DNA of 64,000 nucleotides from Thalassospira australica (lineage in GTDB: Bacteria > Pseudomonadota > Alphaproteobacteria > Rhodospirillales > Thalassospiraceae). The notes below the pieces were generated by a model. It ran no database searches and was not told where the DNA came from. It was given only the letters and a program-made list of their open reading frames with translations. Positions 24,700 through 34,154 of the stretch are shown one piece after another. The stretch's first letter is position 1; each line of letters begins with the position of its first letter. Both the position numbers and the translations under genes were made by a program. Location of the stretch: NCBI RefSeq assembly GCF_000763295.1, contig NZ_JRJE01000031.1, positions 186,001 through 250,000 on the forward strand, written 5' to 3'.

Positions 24700-24952
24700 C
24701 CAACACTCCTTGATCCCAAACCTGCCAGACGGCTGGCAGGTGTCGTTACGATCCATGAATGCATAATAGCATGTTCGGAACGCAGTATTTAAGTCACTAT
24801 TTAGCGTGCATGGCTGAAATGTCAAAACCTGTAATCAGTCCAGGGGCCGAACTCCATCAAGGGTGACTTGCGTTTTGATGTGAAATGGCTCAAAACATGC
24901 GCCAGTCTATTGGCCGTCCCGGCCAGAACCAGAAAATGCAAAGTTCCAAGTC

Positions 24953-26704
24953 ATGAATGTTTTCAGCCTGTTGAAAAGCGATATCGAGAACCAGATTCTC
25001 GCCCTTGAAAAAGATGGTGTTCTTCCTGCCGGAAGTGACACGACGCGTGTGACGGTTGAGCCGCCACGTGATTCGTCTCATGGGGATGCTGCAACCAATG
25101 CGGCCATGTTGCTTTCAAAGGCCGCAGGTATGAAACCGCGCGATCTGGCCGAAAAACTGGCCGAAAAACTGCGCGAACTTGACCATATTGAACATGTCGA
25201 GATAGCCGGACCCGGATTCATTAATCTGCGGATGGCAGATCAATTCTGGTTGTCACAGGTCGCCAAGGTGCTTGAGGTCGGTACCGACTATGGCAACAGT
25301 GATCTTGGCAAAGGTGCGAACATCAACGTCGAATATGTGTCGGCGAACCCAACCGGCCCGATGCATGTCGGTCATTGCCGTGGTGCCGTGGTTGGTGATG
25401 TTCTAGCCAATCTGCTGGCAAAGGCAGGCTACGCCGTCACCAAGGAATATTACACCAACGACGCCGGTGCACAGGTTGACGTTCTTGCCCGGTCGCTTCA
25501 CATGCGTTATCGCGAAGCGCTTGGCGAAGATATTGGTGAAATTCCCCAGGGCCTGTATCCGGGTGACTACCTTGTTGAGCCGGGCAAAAAAATGGCCGAG
25601 CGGGACGGGGACAAATGGCAAAATGCCCCGGAAGACGAATGGCTTTCGGAGTTCCGTGGTTTTGCGATTGTAGAAATGATGGCGCTGATCAAGGAAGATC
25701 TTCGTCTTTTGGGCGTTTCACACGATGTGTTTACGTCTGAAGATGGCTTGGTCAAGGCAGGTAAGGTGCAGGCGGCCTTTGATCACCTTGAGAAAAAGGG
25801 TGATATCTATGTTGGCGTTCTGGAACCGCCAAAAGGCAAAAAGCCCGATGATTGGGAGCCGCGGCCACAGACGCTTTTCCGGGCGACCGATTTTGGCGAT
25901 GATGTTGACCGTCCGCTGAAAAAGTCCGATGGCACATGGACTTATTTTGCATCCGACATCGCCTATCACTTTGACAAGTATGAGCGCGGATTCAATCTGA
26001 TGATTGATATCTTTGGTGCCGATCACGGGGGTTATGTCAAGCGAATGAAAGCGGCGACCAAGGCCATCACCGGCGGTGAAGGGGACCTTGACGTTAAGCT
26101 TTGCCAGCTCGTCAGTCTGTTTGACAACGGCGAACCGGTGAAGATGTCCAAGCGGGCAGGTACGTTTGTAACACTGCGCGACGTGGTCGAACGTGTTGGC
26201 AAGGATGTTGTGCGTTTCATCATGCTGACGCGCAAAAACGATGCGTCGCTTGAGTTCGATTTTGCCAAGGTAACCGAACAGTCCAAGGACAATCCGGTAT
26301 TTTACGTTCAGTACGCCCACGCACGCGTCAATTCCGTGTTCCGTCAGGCTGCCGAAGCATTCCCGGATCAGGACTTGTCGCAACAGGCGCTTGCCGATGC
26401 GGATTTGTCCTTGCTTGGAACGGAAGAAGAAAAGCTTCTGGTGCGTCGCATGGCGGAATGGCCACGTATTGTCGAGCAGGCCGCAACTGCGCATGAACCT
26501 CATCGAATTGCCTTTTTCCTGACAGAAATTGCCGCAGAATTCCATGCATTGTGGAACAAGGGACGTGACAATACCGCGCTGCGTTTCATTATTGCCGATG
26601 ATCTTGCTGCGACAATGGCGCGTCTTGCGATGATTCGCGCGGTCGCAACGGTTATTGCTTCCGGTCTTGAGGTGCTGGGCGTTGAGCCTGTCGAGGAGAT
26701 GTAA
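24953..26704 (+). CDS. argS: Arginyl-tRNA synthetase
   Basis: 583 residues, class I. N-terminal tRNA-recognition domain (1-110), [16 protein letters not shown] (about 124-139) with the HVGH variant of HIGH, the Rossmann fold with [19 protein letters not shown] (about 398-409) as KMSKS, and the DALR anticodon-binding domain ending at 583. It begins the conserved block argS-SPOR-nagZ; the SPOR gene starts 4 bp after its stop. Confidence 0.96.
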   Translation: MNVFSLLKSDIENQILALEKDGVLPAGSDTTRVTVEPPRDSSHGDAATNAAMLLSKAAGMKPRDLAEKLAEKLRELDHIEHVEIAGPGFINLRMADQFWLSQVAKVLEVGTDYGNSDLGKGANINVEYVSANPTGPMHVGHCRGAVVGDVLANLLAKAGYAVTKEYYTNDAGAQVDVLARSLHMRYREALGEDIGEIPQGLYPGDYLVEPGKKMAERDGDKWQNAPEDEWLSEFRGFAIVEMMALIKEDLRLLGVSHDVFTSEDGLVKAGKVQAAFDHLEKKGDIYVGVLEPPKGKKPDDWEPRPQTLFRATDFGDDVDRPLKKSDGTWTYFASDIAYHFDKYERGFNLMIDIFGADHGGYVKRMKAATKAITGGEGDLDVKLCQLVSLFDNGEPVKMSKRAGTFVTLRDVVERVGKDVVRFIMLTRKNDASLEFDFAKVTEQSKDNPVFYVQYAHARVNSVFRQAAEAFPDQDLSQQALADADLSLLGTEEEKLLVRRMAEWPRIVEQAATAHEPHRIAFFLTEIAAEFHALWNKGRDNTALRFIIADDLAATMARLAMIRAVATVIASGLEVLGVEPVEEM

Positions 26705-26707
26705 AAT

Positions 26708-27619
26708 ATGAACGAAGAACACGGTTCCGACCTTCATGCAGAGCGTGCTGACCACTACGGATCAGAAAAACCCGCCAACAAAAGCATGTTCAAAGGGGTT
26801 ATCACTGTGTTCTTCGGGCTTGCCGTGATTGGTGGTGCACTCGGCGGGGCGGGGTACTGGTTTTATAATCAGGGACAACCAATTCAGGACGATGGCAATT
26901 TGCCGATCCTGCTGCCGGACCCGTCACCGATTAAAATCCGCCCGGAAGATCCCGGTGGAATGGAAGTCCCTCATCGCGAAACAACCGTTTATGACCAGCT
27001 AAGCGACGTTGACCCGGACGCCAACGTCGTTCTTCAGGAACTGCCCGATATGCCGCGGGCACCTGAAGTAACTGCTGCGCCAGTAATATCCGAAAGCGAA
27101 CAACCTGCCGCGGACCAAGCAGAAACTCAGAATTCTGATGCAGAAATCGCGCCCGGAGAAAAACAAACGGATGCAGATACTGCGCTGACACCGGCGCCAA
27201 AACCAGAGGCCACGGTCGAGGCACCCGAAATTAGCGCGCCTGAGCTAACCGATGCCCAAAAGGCTGTCGAGGCGGCACAGAATCGTGCCAATGACACCGT
27301 GGTTGAACAGAGTCCCGAAGAAACCAAGACTGCACCCGCAGTAAAGAGCGATAGCAAAACCGTTTCGCAAAATGACTATCGGATTCAACTCGCATCGGTA
27401 CGTGACGAAAGTGGTGCGGCGTCTGAATGGAAAAGGTTATCTTCAAAAAACAAAGACTTGCTTGATAATCTTCAAATGTTTGTGCAGCGTATCGAGATCG
27501 ACGGCAAAGGCATATTCTATCGCTTGCAGGCAGGGCCACTTGCTGATGCGGGCGTGGCAGAAAAGCTTTGTGCCGATTTGAAAGAACGCAGTGTGGGGTG
27601 CCTCATTGTCCGGCCTTGA
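26708..27619 (+). CDS. SPOR-domain bitopic membrane protein
   Basis: 303 residues: short cytoplasmic N-terminus, one membrane helix at about 28-52 (GVITVFFGLAVIGGALGGAGYW), a long Pro/Glu/Ala-rich periplasmic linker (about 60-220) and a C-terminal SPOR domain (about 223-303; YRIQLASVRDESGAASEW...YRLQAGPL...CADLKERSVGCLIVR). SPOR domains bind denuded glycan strands at the division septum, so a role in division or septal wall work is likely, as for FtsN/DedD. ATG 26708 lies 4 bp after argS. The start of nagZ overlaps its end. Confidence 0.9.
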   Translation: MNEEHGSDLHAERADHYGSEKPANKSMFKGVITVFFGLAVIGGALGGAGYWFYNQGQPIQDDGNLPILLPDPSPIKIRPEDPGGMEVPHRETTVYDQLSDVDPDANVVLQELPDMPRAPEVTAAPVISESEQPAADQAETQNSDAEIAPGEKQTDADTALTPAPKPEATVEAPEISAPELTDAQKAVEAAQNRANDTVVEQSPEETKTAPAVKSDSKTVSQNDYRIQLASVRDESGAASEWKRLSSKNKDLLDNLQMFVQRIEIDGKGIFYRLQAGPLADAGVAEKLCADLKERSVGCLIVRP

Positions 27620-28676
27620 AGTTAAAAAGCCACGTGCCTGTATTCTGGGTGTTGGCGGTACGGAACTTAGCAATTGGGAAAAGGGGTTCTTTCGGGAATC
27701 TGATCCGTTTGGGTTCATTTTGTTTGCGCGCAACGTCGAAAACCGCGAACAGGTGCGTACCCTGACCAATTCGTTGCGAGACGCGGTTGGCAACAGCAAT
27801 GTTCCCATCCTGGTTGATCAGGAAGGTGGGCGTGTCATGCGCCTGAAACCGCCGCATTGGCGAAAAATTCCTGCGGCTGGTGTCTTTGGCGATCTGTTTG
27901 ACCGCAACGCCGATGATGCCCGTGAAGCAGCATATACCAATGCCCGTCTGATGGCCGTGGACCTGCGTGAAGCCGGGTTTAACACCACGTGCGCACCGGT
28001 TCTTGATTTGCGAATGCCGGGCATGAGCGACGTTATAGGTGACCGGTCCTATGGCGCTGAGATTGGCAAGGTTGTGATGCTGGCCAGTGCCGTTGCTGCC
28101 GGTTTTCTTGATGGCGGCATTGCACCGATCATCAAGCATATTCCGGGCCATGGTCGTGCAACGGTTGACAGCCACAAGGACTTGCCGGTTGTAACCGTGC
28201 CGCATGCAGAGCTGTCCGAGCTTGATTTCGCACCATTCGCACAGATGAAAGATGTTCTGGCGGCGATGTCAGCACACTTGCTGTTTACTGCGATTGATGA
28301 TCAGCGGCCCGGTACCGTGTCACCTGTCGTCATTCAGGATATAATTCGTGGTGAAATCGGTTTCGATAACCTTTTGATTAGCGACGATCTGTCAATGGAA
28401 GCATTGGGGGGATCAATCGCCAGCCGAACGCATGAATGCCTGTATGCCGGGTGCGATATCGCCCTGCATTGCAACGGCAAACGCACCGAAATGGAAGAAG
28501 TGGTTTCAATGGCGCCCCTTCTGACGGGAAGTGCCTTGCTACGGTCCCAGAATTTCAGCAACCAGATCGCGACATTCAAGACCGATGCGCCGAATGCCAG
28601 CCAGTTGGCAGATTGGCAATCGCGCCTTTCCGAGTTGCTTGCACCGGTTTGGTCGGCGGAGGAACCGCCGAAGTGA
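27591..28676 (+). CDS. nagZ: Beta-N-acetylhexosaminidase NagZ (GH3)
   Basis: 361 residues from GTG 27591, overlapping the SPOR gene by 29 bp; a TTG at 27606 is an alternative start. GH3 domain with LVDQEGGRV (about 80-88), the conserved IIKHIPGHGRATVDSHKDLP loop (positions about 181-200) carrying the catalytic Asp-His pair, and SDDLSME with the nucleophile Asp (about 264). No signal peptide, so it is cytoplasmic and removes GlcNAc from GlcNAc-anhydroMurNAc peptides in wall recycling. It links functionally to the MurQ/NagA/NagK island at 56-61 kb. Confidence 0.93.
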   Translation: MWGASLSGLEVKKPRACILGVGGTELSNWEKGFFRESDPFGFILFARNVENREQVRTLTNSLRDAVGNSNVPILVDQEGGRVMRLKPPHWRKIPAAGVFGDLFDRNADDAREAAYTNARLMAVDLREAGFNTTCAPVLDLRMPGMSDVIGDRSYGAEIGKVVMLASAVAAGFLDGGIAPIIKHIPGHGRATVDSHKDLPVVTVPHAELSELDFAPFAQMKDVLAAMSAHLLFTAIDDQRPGTVSPVVIQDIIRGEIGFDNLLISDDLSMEALGGSIASRTHECLYAGCDIALHCNGKRTEMEEVVSMAPLLTGSALLRSQNFSNQIATFKTDAPNASQLADWQSRLSELLAPVWSAEEPPK

Positions 28677-29356
28677 GCGACATCCTTGATCTGATTGTTT
28701 CGGCATCGACCTGGGTCATTCCGGTTCTGTTGGCGGTCACCTTGCATGAAGCTGCACATGGCTTTGCCGCCAAGCTGTTTGGCGATGACACGGCTCAACG
28801 TCTTGGGCGTCTGAGCTTGAACCCGATCCGTCATGTTGATCCGGTAGGGACGGTCCTGATCCCTGGGCTGTTATTGGTCACGGGCGCGCCATTTCTGTTT
28901 GGCTATGCAAAACCGGTTCCGGTTGCCTTTCATCGATTGCATCCTCAGCGCCTTGGCGTTATTGGCGTTGCTGTTGCCGGGCCTGCAACAAATGTTGCAC
29001 TCGCGATTGCTTCGATTCTGCTTTTTGTCTGGCTGCCAAGCTTTTCGCCGGCGGTGAATGACTGGCTTGGAACCATGCTTAATCAGTCGATCTGGCTGAA
29101 TTGCATTCTTGCGGTGTTTAACATGCTGCCAATCCCGCCGCTTGATGGTGGGCGTGTCCTGACGGCTATTTCACCTTTGCCGATTGCACGGGTCTTGGCG
29201 CGTATGGAAAAAACCGGCATGATCATATTGATCGGTTTGGTTTTTCTGTTGCCATATGTCACGACGCAACTTGGAATAGACTTGCCGATCTTCCAGTGGT
29301 TGGTTCTTGAACCGGCGAATGCACTGGTGCGGCTTCTGGCAGATATCTTTGCCTGA
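28673..29356 (+). CDS. Site-2 protease family (M50) membrane metalloprotease
   Basis: 227 residues from GTG 28673, which overlaps the nagZ stop in a GTGA. Six or so membrane segments. Zinc motif HEAAH (about 25-29) in the first helix and the second motif NMLPIPPLDGGR (about 149-160) supplying the Asp ligand; NPIRHVDPVGT follows the first motif. No PDZ domain, so it belongs to the small rhizobial/YwhC-type group and not RseP. Intramembrane protein cleavage is inferred, the substrate unknown. It sits between nagZ and scpA as in many alphaproteobacteria. Confidence 0.9.
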   Translation: MSDILDLIVSASTWVIPVLLAVTLHEAAHGFAAKLFGDDTAQRLGRLSLNPIRHVDPVGTVLIPGLLLVTGAPFLFGYAKPVPVAFHRLHPQRLGVIGVAVAGPATNVALAIASILLFVWLPSFSPAVNDWLGTMLNQSIWLNCILAVFNMLPIPPLDGGRVLTAISPLPIARVLARMEKTGMIILIGLVFLLPYVTTQLGIDLPIFQWLVLEPANALVRLLADIFA

Positions 29357-29389
29357 ATGTCGACAGGCGATGGGGGAAGTCAGGGATAG

Positions 29390-30259
29390 ATGGCAGATCA
29401 ATTCGAATTCGAGATTCCAGACGAGGTGTTTGACAAAAAGCCGGTCGATGACGAACCGAGCCTTGCCGAACGTTTGATCCTGGATCTTGACGGGTTCGAA
29501 GGCCCGCTTGATGTTCTGCTTGAACTCGCGCGGGATCAAAAGGTCGATATCATCAAGATATCCATTCTTGATCTGTCTGAGCAGTACCTGGAATTTATTA
29601 GCACCGCTCAGGGCTTGCGTCTGGAGCTTGCCGCGGATTATTTGGTGATGGCCGCGTGGCTTGCCTATTTGAAGTCGCGCCTCTTGTTGCCCAAGCAGGA
29701 AAACGACGAAGAAGAGCTCAGCGCTGAGGAAATGGCAGAAATGCTTGCCTTCCAGCTTAAGCGTCTTGAGGCGATGAAGGCAGCTGGCGACAAGCTTCTT
29801 GAACGGCCAAATCTGGGGCGCGATTTCTTTGGTCGCGGGGATCCGGAAGAAGTTCGGGTGACAACCGCGTCCGTTTACGACGCATCACTTTATGATCTTT
29901 TGAAATCATACGCACAGATCATGCTGACATCTGAAAGCAAGACGCTTGAGATCGAGGCATTTGACCTGTACGCCATGGACGATGCCATCCAGCGTTTACG
30001 TGATCTGTTTGGCCGTCGCGTTGTTCCAACATGGACCAAGCTTCTTGAATTCATGCCGCGCGGTCTTGGCACACCATTAAAGGCCCGATCCGCCTTGGCC
30101 GCACATTTTGTCGCAAGCCTTGAAATGTGCCGTGACGGAGAACTTGAAATCTCGCAGGAAGAAACGTTTGGACCAATTATGTTGCGGTCGCCGCAAACGC
30201 TGCGGACCGGGGATACACCGCGCGACCAAGCATACGACGCGGGTTCGTTCGATGAATAA
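29390..30259 (+). CDS. scpA: Segregation and condensation protein A
   Basis: 289 residues of the kleisin family. Start of the family pattern LILDLDGFEGPLDVLLELARDQKVDI (about 27-52) is clear, followed by ILDLSEQYLEFI, the YLVMAAWLAYLKSRLLLP helix, and a C-terminal winged-helix part (about 215-289). It bridges SMC heads with ScpB during chromosome segregation. Start ATG 29390 follows GGGGGAAGTCAGGG. scpB is 18 bp downstream. Confidence 0.93.
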   Translation: MADQFEFEIPDEVFDKKPVDDEPSLAERLILDLDGFEGPLDVLLELARDQKVDIIKISILDLSEQYLEFISTAQGLRLELAADYLVMAAWLAYLKSRLLLPKQENDEEELSAEEMAEMLAFQLKRLEAMKAAGDKLLERPNLGRDFFGRGDPEEVRVTTASVYDASLYDLLKSYAQIMLTSESKTLEIEAFDLYAMDDAIQRLRDLFGRRVVPTWTKLLEFMPRGLGTPLKARSALAAHFVASLEMCRDGELEISQEETFGPIMLRSPQTLRTGDTPRDQAYDAGSFDE

Positions 30260-30277
30260 GGTGGGCAGGGGGAACCA

Positions 30278-31081
30278 ATGAGCAAAGACTCGCAGCTTGA
30301 AATGGAAGGCGTCGAATCCGCCCCGAATATCGATTTTCAGCATATTCGCATCGTGGAAGCTGTGCTGTTTGCCTCTGCGGAGCCTGTCAGTGAACGGGTT
30401 ATTGCCGCGCGCCTGCCCGAAGGCACCGATATCGGCGCCATTATGGCTGCCCTTGCCGAAACTTATGCGCCACGCGGGGTGAACTTGAACCGGGTTGGCG
30501 AAAAATGGGCATTCAGAACCGCCGTTGATTTGGCTGGTGATCTTCATATCGAAGTCGAAAAAGCCAAGAAGTTGACCAAGGCAACGCTTGAGACGCTTGC
30601 CATCATTGCCTACCACGAGCCCGTTACGCGCTCGGAAGTCGAGGAAATCCGTGGTGTGGCGCTTTCAAAAGGAACGCTTGATATCCTACTGGAAGCCAAG
30701 TGGATCAGGCCACGCGGGCGCAAACGGGTACCTGGGCGACCTGTTCTTTGGGCCACCACAGATGACTTCCTTGATCATTTCGGCCTTGAAAGCCGTGATG
30801 ACCTGCCGGGACTTGCTGACCTTAAAGCTGCTGGACTACTTGATAGCCGTCCGGGCATGGGGCGTTATGGCGCGAATTCAGATGACGAAGCATTGCCTGA
30901 TCTTGTTGATGATGGCGAGGTGGCCGATTCTGTGGTCGAAGAGGCATTAACCACGCGCAACCTCGAAGATCTTGACGAAACCATCTATTCAGACAACCCC
31001 AACCTTGACGATGGCAAGGACAAGAACCCCGATGGCGCGCAAGAGGCCAATTCATCCAGTGCCGATGAACAAATGAGTTGA
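30278..31081 (+). CDS. scpB: Segregation and condensation protein B
   Basis: 267 residues. Two winged-helix domains: about 22-95 (IVEAVLFASAEPVSERVIAARLP) and 105-180 (LTKATLETLAIIAYHEPVTRSEVEEIRGV...RPVLWATTDDFLDHFGL). The tail from about 190 is acidic and disordered (DLVDDGEVADSVVEEA..., ending in EEANSSSADEQMS-like sequence), longer than in Gram-positive ScpB. It forms a dimer that binds ScpA in the SMC complex. Confidence 0.93.
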   Translation: MSKDSQLEMEGVESAPNIDFQHIRIVEAVLFASAEPVSERVIAARLPEGTDIGAIMAALAETYAPRGVNLNRVGEKWAFRTAVDLAGDLHIEVEKAKKLTKATLETLAIIAYHEPVTRSEVEEIRGVALSKGTLDILLEAKWIRPRGRKRVPGRPVLWATTDDFLDHFGLESRDDLPGLADLKAAGLLDSRPGMGRYGANSDDEALPDLVDDGEVADSVVEEALTTRNLEDLDETIYSDNPNLDDGKDKNPDGAQEANSSSADEQMS

Positions 31082-31187
31082 TCCATCTTCTTGCATCGGA
31101 GCTGCCGGGACCTTAAGTTCCACGAAAGATATCGCCAATCAGTCGCACCTTCATGTGCGTGATCCCTGTTGTGAGAAGAGTTTATCG

Positions 31188-32231
31188 ATGACCGACGGCC
31201 TCAAGATGTCGCACGTATCGCATATGTTCGGTGAAAACCGTGTTTTGTGCGATATCAGCTTCGATGTCGCACCGGGTGAACTGGTGTGTTTGTTGGGGCC
31301 ATCGGGTTGTGGCAAGACCACTGCGCTGCGTCTGGCAGCCGGCTTGGAAAAATTGCAGATTGGCGAAATTTCGGTCAATGACATGATCGTCGCGCAGCCG
31401 GGGGGATATGTCGAACCGGAAAAGCGCGGCGTTGGCATGGTTTTTCAGGACTATGCGTTGTTTCCGCATCTGAATGTTGCGAAAAATATCGGGTTCGGGC
31501 TGCGCCATTTTCAGGAACGTGACCGTGATGACGCCATCAAGGCGGCACTCAAACAAGTTGGGATGCTTGAGTACCTGAATGCGTATCCGCATGAACTTTC
31601 TGGTGGTCAGCAGCAACGAATTGCACTTGCGCGTGCATTGGCGCCAAAGCCACGGATCATGTTGCTCGACGAGCCGTTTTCCGGTCTTGATGTGGCCCGT
31701 CGTGCTGATCTGCGCGATACGACGTTGCATGTGCTGAAGGACGCAGGGATCGCAACCGTTATGGTGACGCACGATCCGCAAGAAGCGATGTATATGGCTG
31801 ATCGGATCATCATCATGAATGAAGGTCAGATCATGCAGGATGGCACCCCGGAAACCCTTTATTTCAAGCCGGACAATCGATTTGTAGCGTCGTTCTTTGG
31901 TGAGGTGAACCGTTTCTCGGGGACGGTTGACAATGGCCGGGTCGTGACCCCGGTTGGCGATATCAAGGAGACCGGGCTTGAAAACGGGACTGCGGTTGAA
32001 GTTTTGATTCGCCCGGAAGGTCTTCATATTGGTGACGCCGTTAACGGACATGATATTCTTGCCCATGTCGATGCAGTTCGCGTTTTGGGCGAAGTTAACC
32101 TCCTTCATTTAACGCTTGAGTCGGGCTCTCATATCCACGCACGTGTACCACGGCGCTTTTCAGCGAATAATCGGCAATCAGTTGCTATTACGCTTGATCC
32201 CGAGATGACCTTCGTGTTTCCTATATCCTAA
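31188..32231 (+). CDS. ABC transporter ATPase of the FbpC/PotA group, without a local permease
   Basis: 347 residues from ATG 31188, preceded by AGAAGAG. Walker A LLGPSGCGKTT (about 35-45), Q loop VFQDYALFPH, signature LSGGQQQR (about 140-147), Walker B IMLLDEPFSGLD and a C-terminal TOBE-like regulatory domain (about 240-345). QDYALFPHLNV is typical for ferric iron, spermidine and sulfate importers; FbpC is the closest reading. No permease or binding protein gene lies near, so it either serves a distant transporter or several. It interrupts the scpB-tatA order. Confidence 0.85.
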   Translation: MTDGLKMSHVSHMFGENRVLCDISFDVAPGELVCLLGPSGCGKTTALRLAAGLEKLQIGEISVNDMIVAQPGGYVEPEKRGVGMVFQDYALFPHLNVAKNIGFGLRHFQERDRDDAIKAALKQVGMLEYLNAYPHELSGGQQQRIALARALAPKPRIMLLDEPFSGLDVARRADLRDTTLHVLKDAGIATVMVTHDPQEAMYMADRIIIMNEGQIMQDGTPETLYFKPDNRFVASFFGEVNRFSGTVDNGRVVTPVGDIKETGLENGTAVEVLIRPEGLHIGDAVNGHDILAHVDAVRVLGEVNLLHLTLESGSHIHARVPRRFSANNRQSVAITLDPEMTFVFPIS

Positions 32232-32403
32232 TGTAGTGCAACAGTCTGATTTCGGTCGCGATTATCGTTGCAAACTACGCATGATTAACAGGTGTCTTGC
32301 AGGCGGTGAGTATTAACCAACGTCGCATTGCACAGTAGGGGGCTTTCTGCCATTATCCGGGCACGTTGCCGGAAGGCAGAATGGATCTTTGGAGATTGAA
32401 GTT

Positions 32404-32643
32404 ATGGGTATTGGCGTTTGGCAAATCGTTCTGATTCTTGCGATTGTCCTGATCATCTTTGGTGCAGGTAAGCTGCCGAAAGTGATGGGTGACATGGGCA
32501 AAGGCATCAAGAGCTTCAAAGCGGGTATCAACGAAAAAGAAGAACAGGATGCAGCTGCTTCGGCCAAAACCATCGAAAGCACGACCTCTGCATCGGTTTC
32601 TTCCGAAAGCAAAGACAATGAGAAGGATTCTGTGAAATCCTGA
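32404..32643 (+). CDS. tatA: Twin-arginine translocase subunit TatA
   Basis: 79 residues from ATG 32404, preceded by GGAG. One N-terminal membrane helix (about 6-22, VWQIVLILAIVLIIFGA), the FGAGKLP hinge, an amphipathic helix (KVMGDMGKGIKSFKAGI) and a polar tail. Many copies form the pore that moves folded proteins. First gene of tatA-tatB-tatC. Confidence 0.95.
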   Translation: MGIGVWQIVLILAIVLIIFGAGKLPKVMGDMGKGIKSFKAGINEKEEQDAAASAKTIESTTSASVSSESKDNEKDSVKS

Positions 32644-32678
32644 TCGTCTGTCGGATTTCCTTCAGATAGGCGTGTCAT

Positions 32679-33077
32679 ATGTTTGATATCGGCTGGACCG
32701 AATTGGCTCTTGTGGCCGTCGTCGCACTTTTTGTCGTCGGCCCCAAAGAGTTGCCGCATCTGCTTTACAAGTTGGCGGGGTATTGGAAAAAAGTGCGCGG
32801 AATGGCGCGCGAGTTCCAAAGCGGAATTGATGACATCATCCGCGAAGCGGAACTGAATGATTTGCGCAAGCAGGTCAGCAGTGCGCACAGCAACCCGACC
32901 GAGTTTGTAGAAAACAAGATCACAAGCCCGAAAAGCGACGACGCAAAAGCCGAGCCCAAACCGAGCACCGAAAAGCCCGCAGACAAGGCGGAAAAGACGG
33001 TGAAATCGGAAAAAGCAAAGACTGGCGCATCCGCTGCTGAGAGCAAAAAGAAAGACCACCCGGAGAGCCAGGCGTGA
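32679..33077 (+). CDS. tatB: Twin-arginine translocase subunit TatB
   Basis: 132 residues: MFDIGWTELALVAVVALFVVGPKELP helix and hinge with the Glu at position 8 and GPKELP turn that mark TatB, amphipathic helix (about 30-65), and a Lys/Glu/Ala-rich tail. It pairs with TatC in the receptor complex. Ends with a 4-bp overlap with tatC. Confidence 0.95.
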   Translation: MFDIGWTELALVAVVALFVVGPKELPHLLYKLAGYWKKVRGMAREFQSGIDDIIREAELNDLRKQVSSAHSNPTEFVENKITSPKSDDAKAEPKPSTEKPADKAEKTVKSEKAKTGASAAESKKKDHPESQA

Positions 33078-34054
33078 ACATGCAATCGCATGACAGGCAG
33101 ATGCCCATCATGGAGCATCTGATAGAGCTGAGAAACCGCCTGACCTGGGCGGTTCTTGCTCTGTTTATTACTTTCGCTGTCTGTTATTATTTCGTCGAGG
33201 ATATCTATGGGTTCCTCGTGCGACCGCTGGCCGACATCATGGGACCGGATCGCCGCATGATCTATACCGCCTTGACCGAGGTATTCTTCACCTACGTCAA
33301 GGTTTCGTTCTTTGCGGCCTGCTTTGTGTCAGCCCCGGTGTTCCTTGGACAGCTTTGGGCGTTCGTCGCCCCGGGTCTTTACAAGAATGAACGTTCGGCC
33401 TTCATGCCGTTCCTGTGTGCGACCCCGATCCTGTTTCTGATGGGGGGCGCGCTGGTTTACTACCTGATCATGCCGTTGGCCTGGAAGTTTTTCCTGAGCT
33501 TTGAGCAGGCAGGCGGGGCAGCCAATCTGGCGATCCAGCTTGAAGCCAAGGTTGGCGAGTATCTGTCGCTGGTGATGAAGCTGATCTTTGCCTTCGGTCT
33601 GTGTTTCCAGCTACCGGTTTTGCTGACGCTAATGGCACGTGCGGGTATTGTCACAGCAGATGGTCTTGCCCGTCGCCGTAAGTACGCGATTGTCATTGCC
33701 TTTGGCTTTGCCGCCGTCCTGACTCCGCCTGATTTGATTTCTCAGGTTGGCTTGGGCATTCCAATCATCATTCTTTATGAAATTTCTATCATCATGGCGC
33801 GCCTGTCTGAGCGCAAGCGTGCAAAACAGGCCGCTGAAAGTGATGATGAAGATGATTCAGAAGATGAAGAAGCCGAAGTCGGATCAAGCGTTGCTACAAC
33901 TGATGACAACGTGGACGAACAGGGAGCCGCTGCTGCGTCCTACGATGATGGTCAGACGTCTTTGACGCGATCAACGGATGAGGATGACGCGCCGAAGCTT
34001 TCCGGACCGTCGAATAACGATGATGGCGAGGATGATTTCAACAACGCCCGTTGA
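33074..34054 (+). CDS. tatC: Twin-arginine translocase subunit TatC with long acidic tail
   Basis: 326 residues from GTG 33074 (ATG 33080 possible). N-terminal MEHLIELRNRL signature (about 13-23), six membrane helices to about residue 250, and conserved Glu and Pro residues (FVAPGLYKNER, LTPPD). It recognises the twin-arginine signal. The usual family length is about 250; here residues 257-326 add a tail with 25 Asp/Glu in 70. The tail has no similarity I can name. Coupled to tatB. Confidence 0.95.
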   Translation: MNMQSHDRQMPIMEHLIELRNRLTWAVLALFITFAVCYYFVEDIYGFLVRPLADIMGPDRRMIYTALTEVFFTYVKVSFFAACFVSAPVFLGQLWAFVAPGLYKNERSAFMPFLCATPILFLMGGALVYYLIMPLAWKFFLSFEQAGGAANLAIQLEAKVGEYLSLVMKLIFAFGLCFQLPVLLTLMARAGIVTADGLARRRKYAIVIAFGFAAVLTPPDLISQVGLGIPIIILYEISIIMARLSERKRAKQAAESDDEDDSEDEEAEVGSSVATTDDNVDEQGAAAASYDDGQTSLTRSTDEDDAPKLSGPSNNDDGEDDFNNAR

Positions 34055-34084
34055 TTGAAATCCCTGACTGAAACCGTCCGATTT

Positions 34085-34113
34085 GATGGGGTGGACCTTG
34101 TGTCCACCCCATC
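34085..34113. terminator. Perfect 12-bp hairpin between tatC and serS
   Basis: GATGGGGTGGAC (34085-34096) and GTCCACCCCATC (34102-34113), 5-base loop. No T-run on the plus strand, so it may be a weak terminator, an RNA-stability element or a processing site. Confidence 0.5.
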
Positions 34114-34154
34114 GTATAAAGCCACAAATAGTTAGACTGACAGGGTGCTGTTCG

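Noticed and set aside
34085..34113. Strong terminator between tatC and serS
   Set aside because: The stem is perfect but lacks a T-run, so I kept it only as a low-confidence hairpin.
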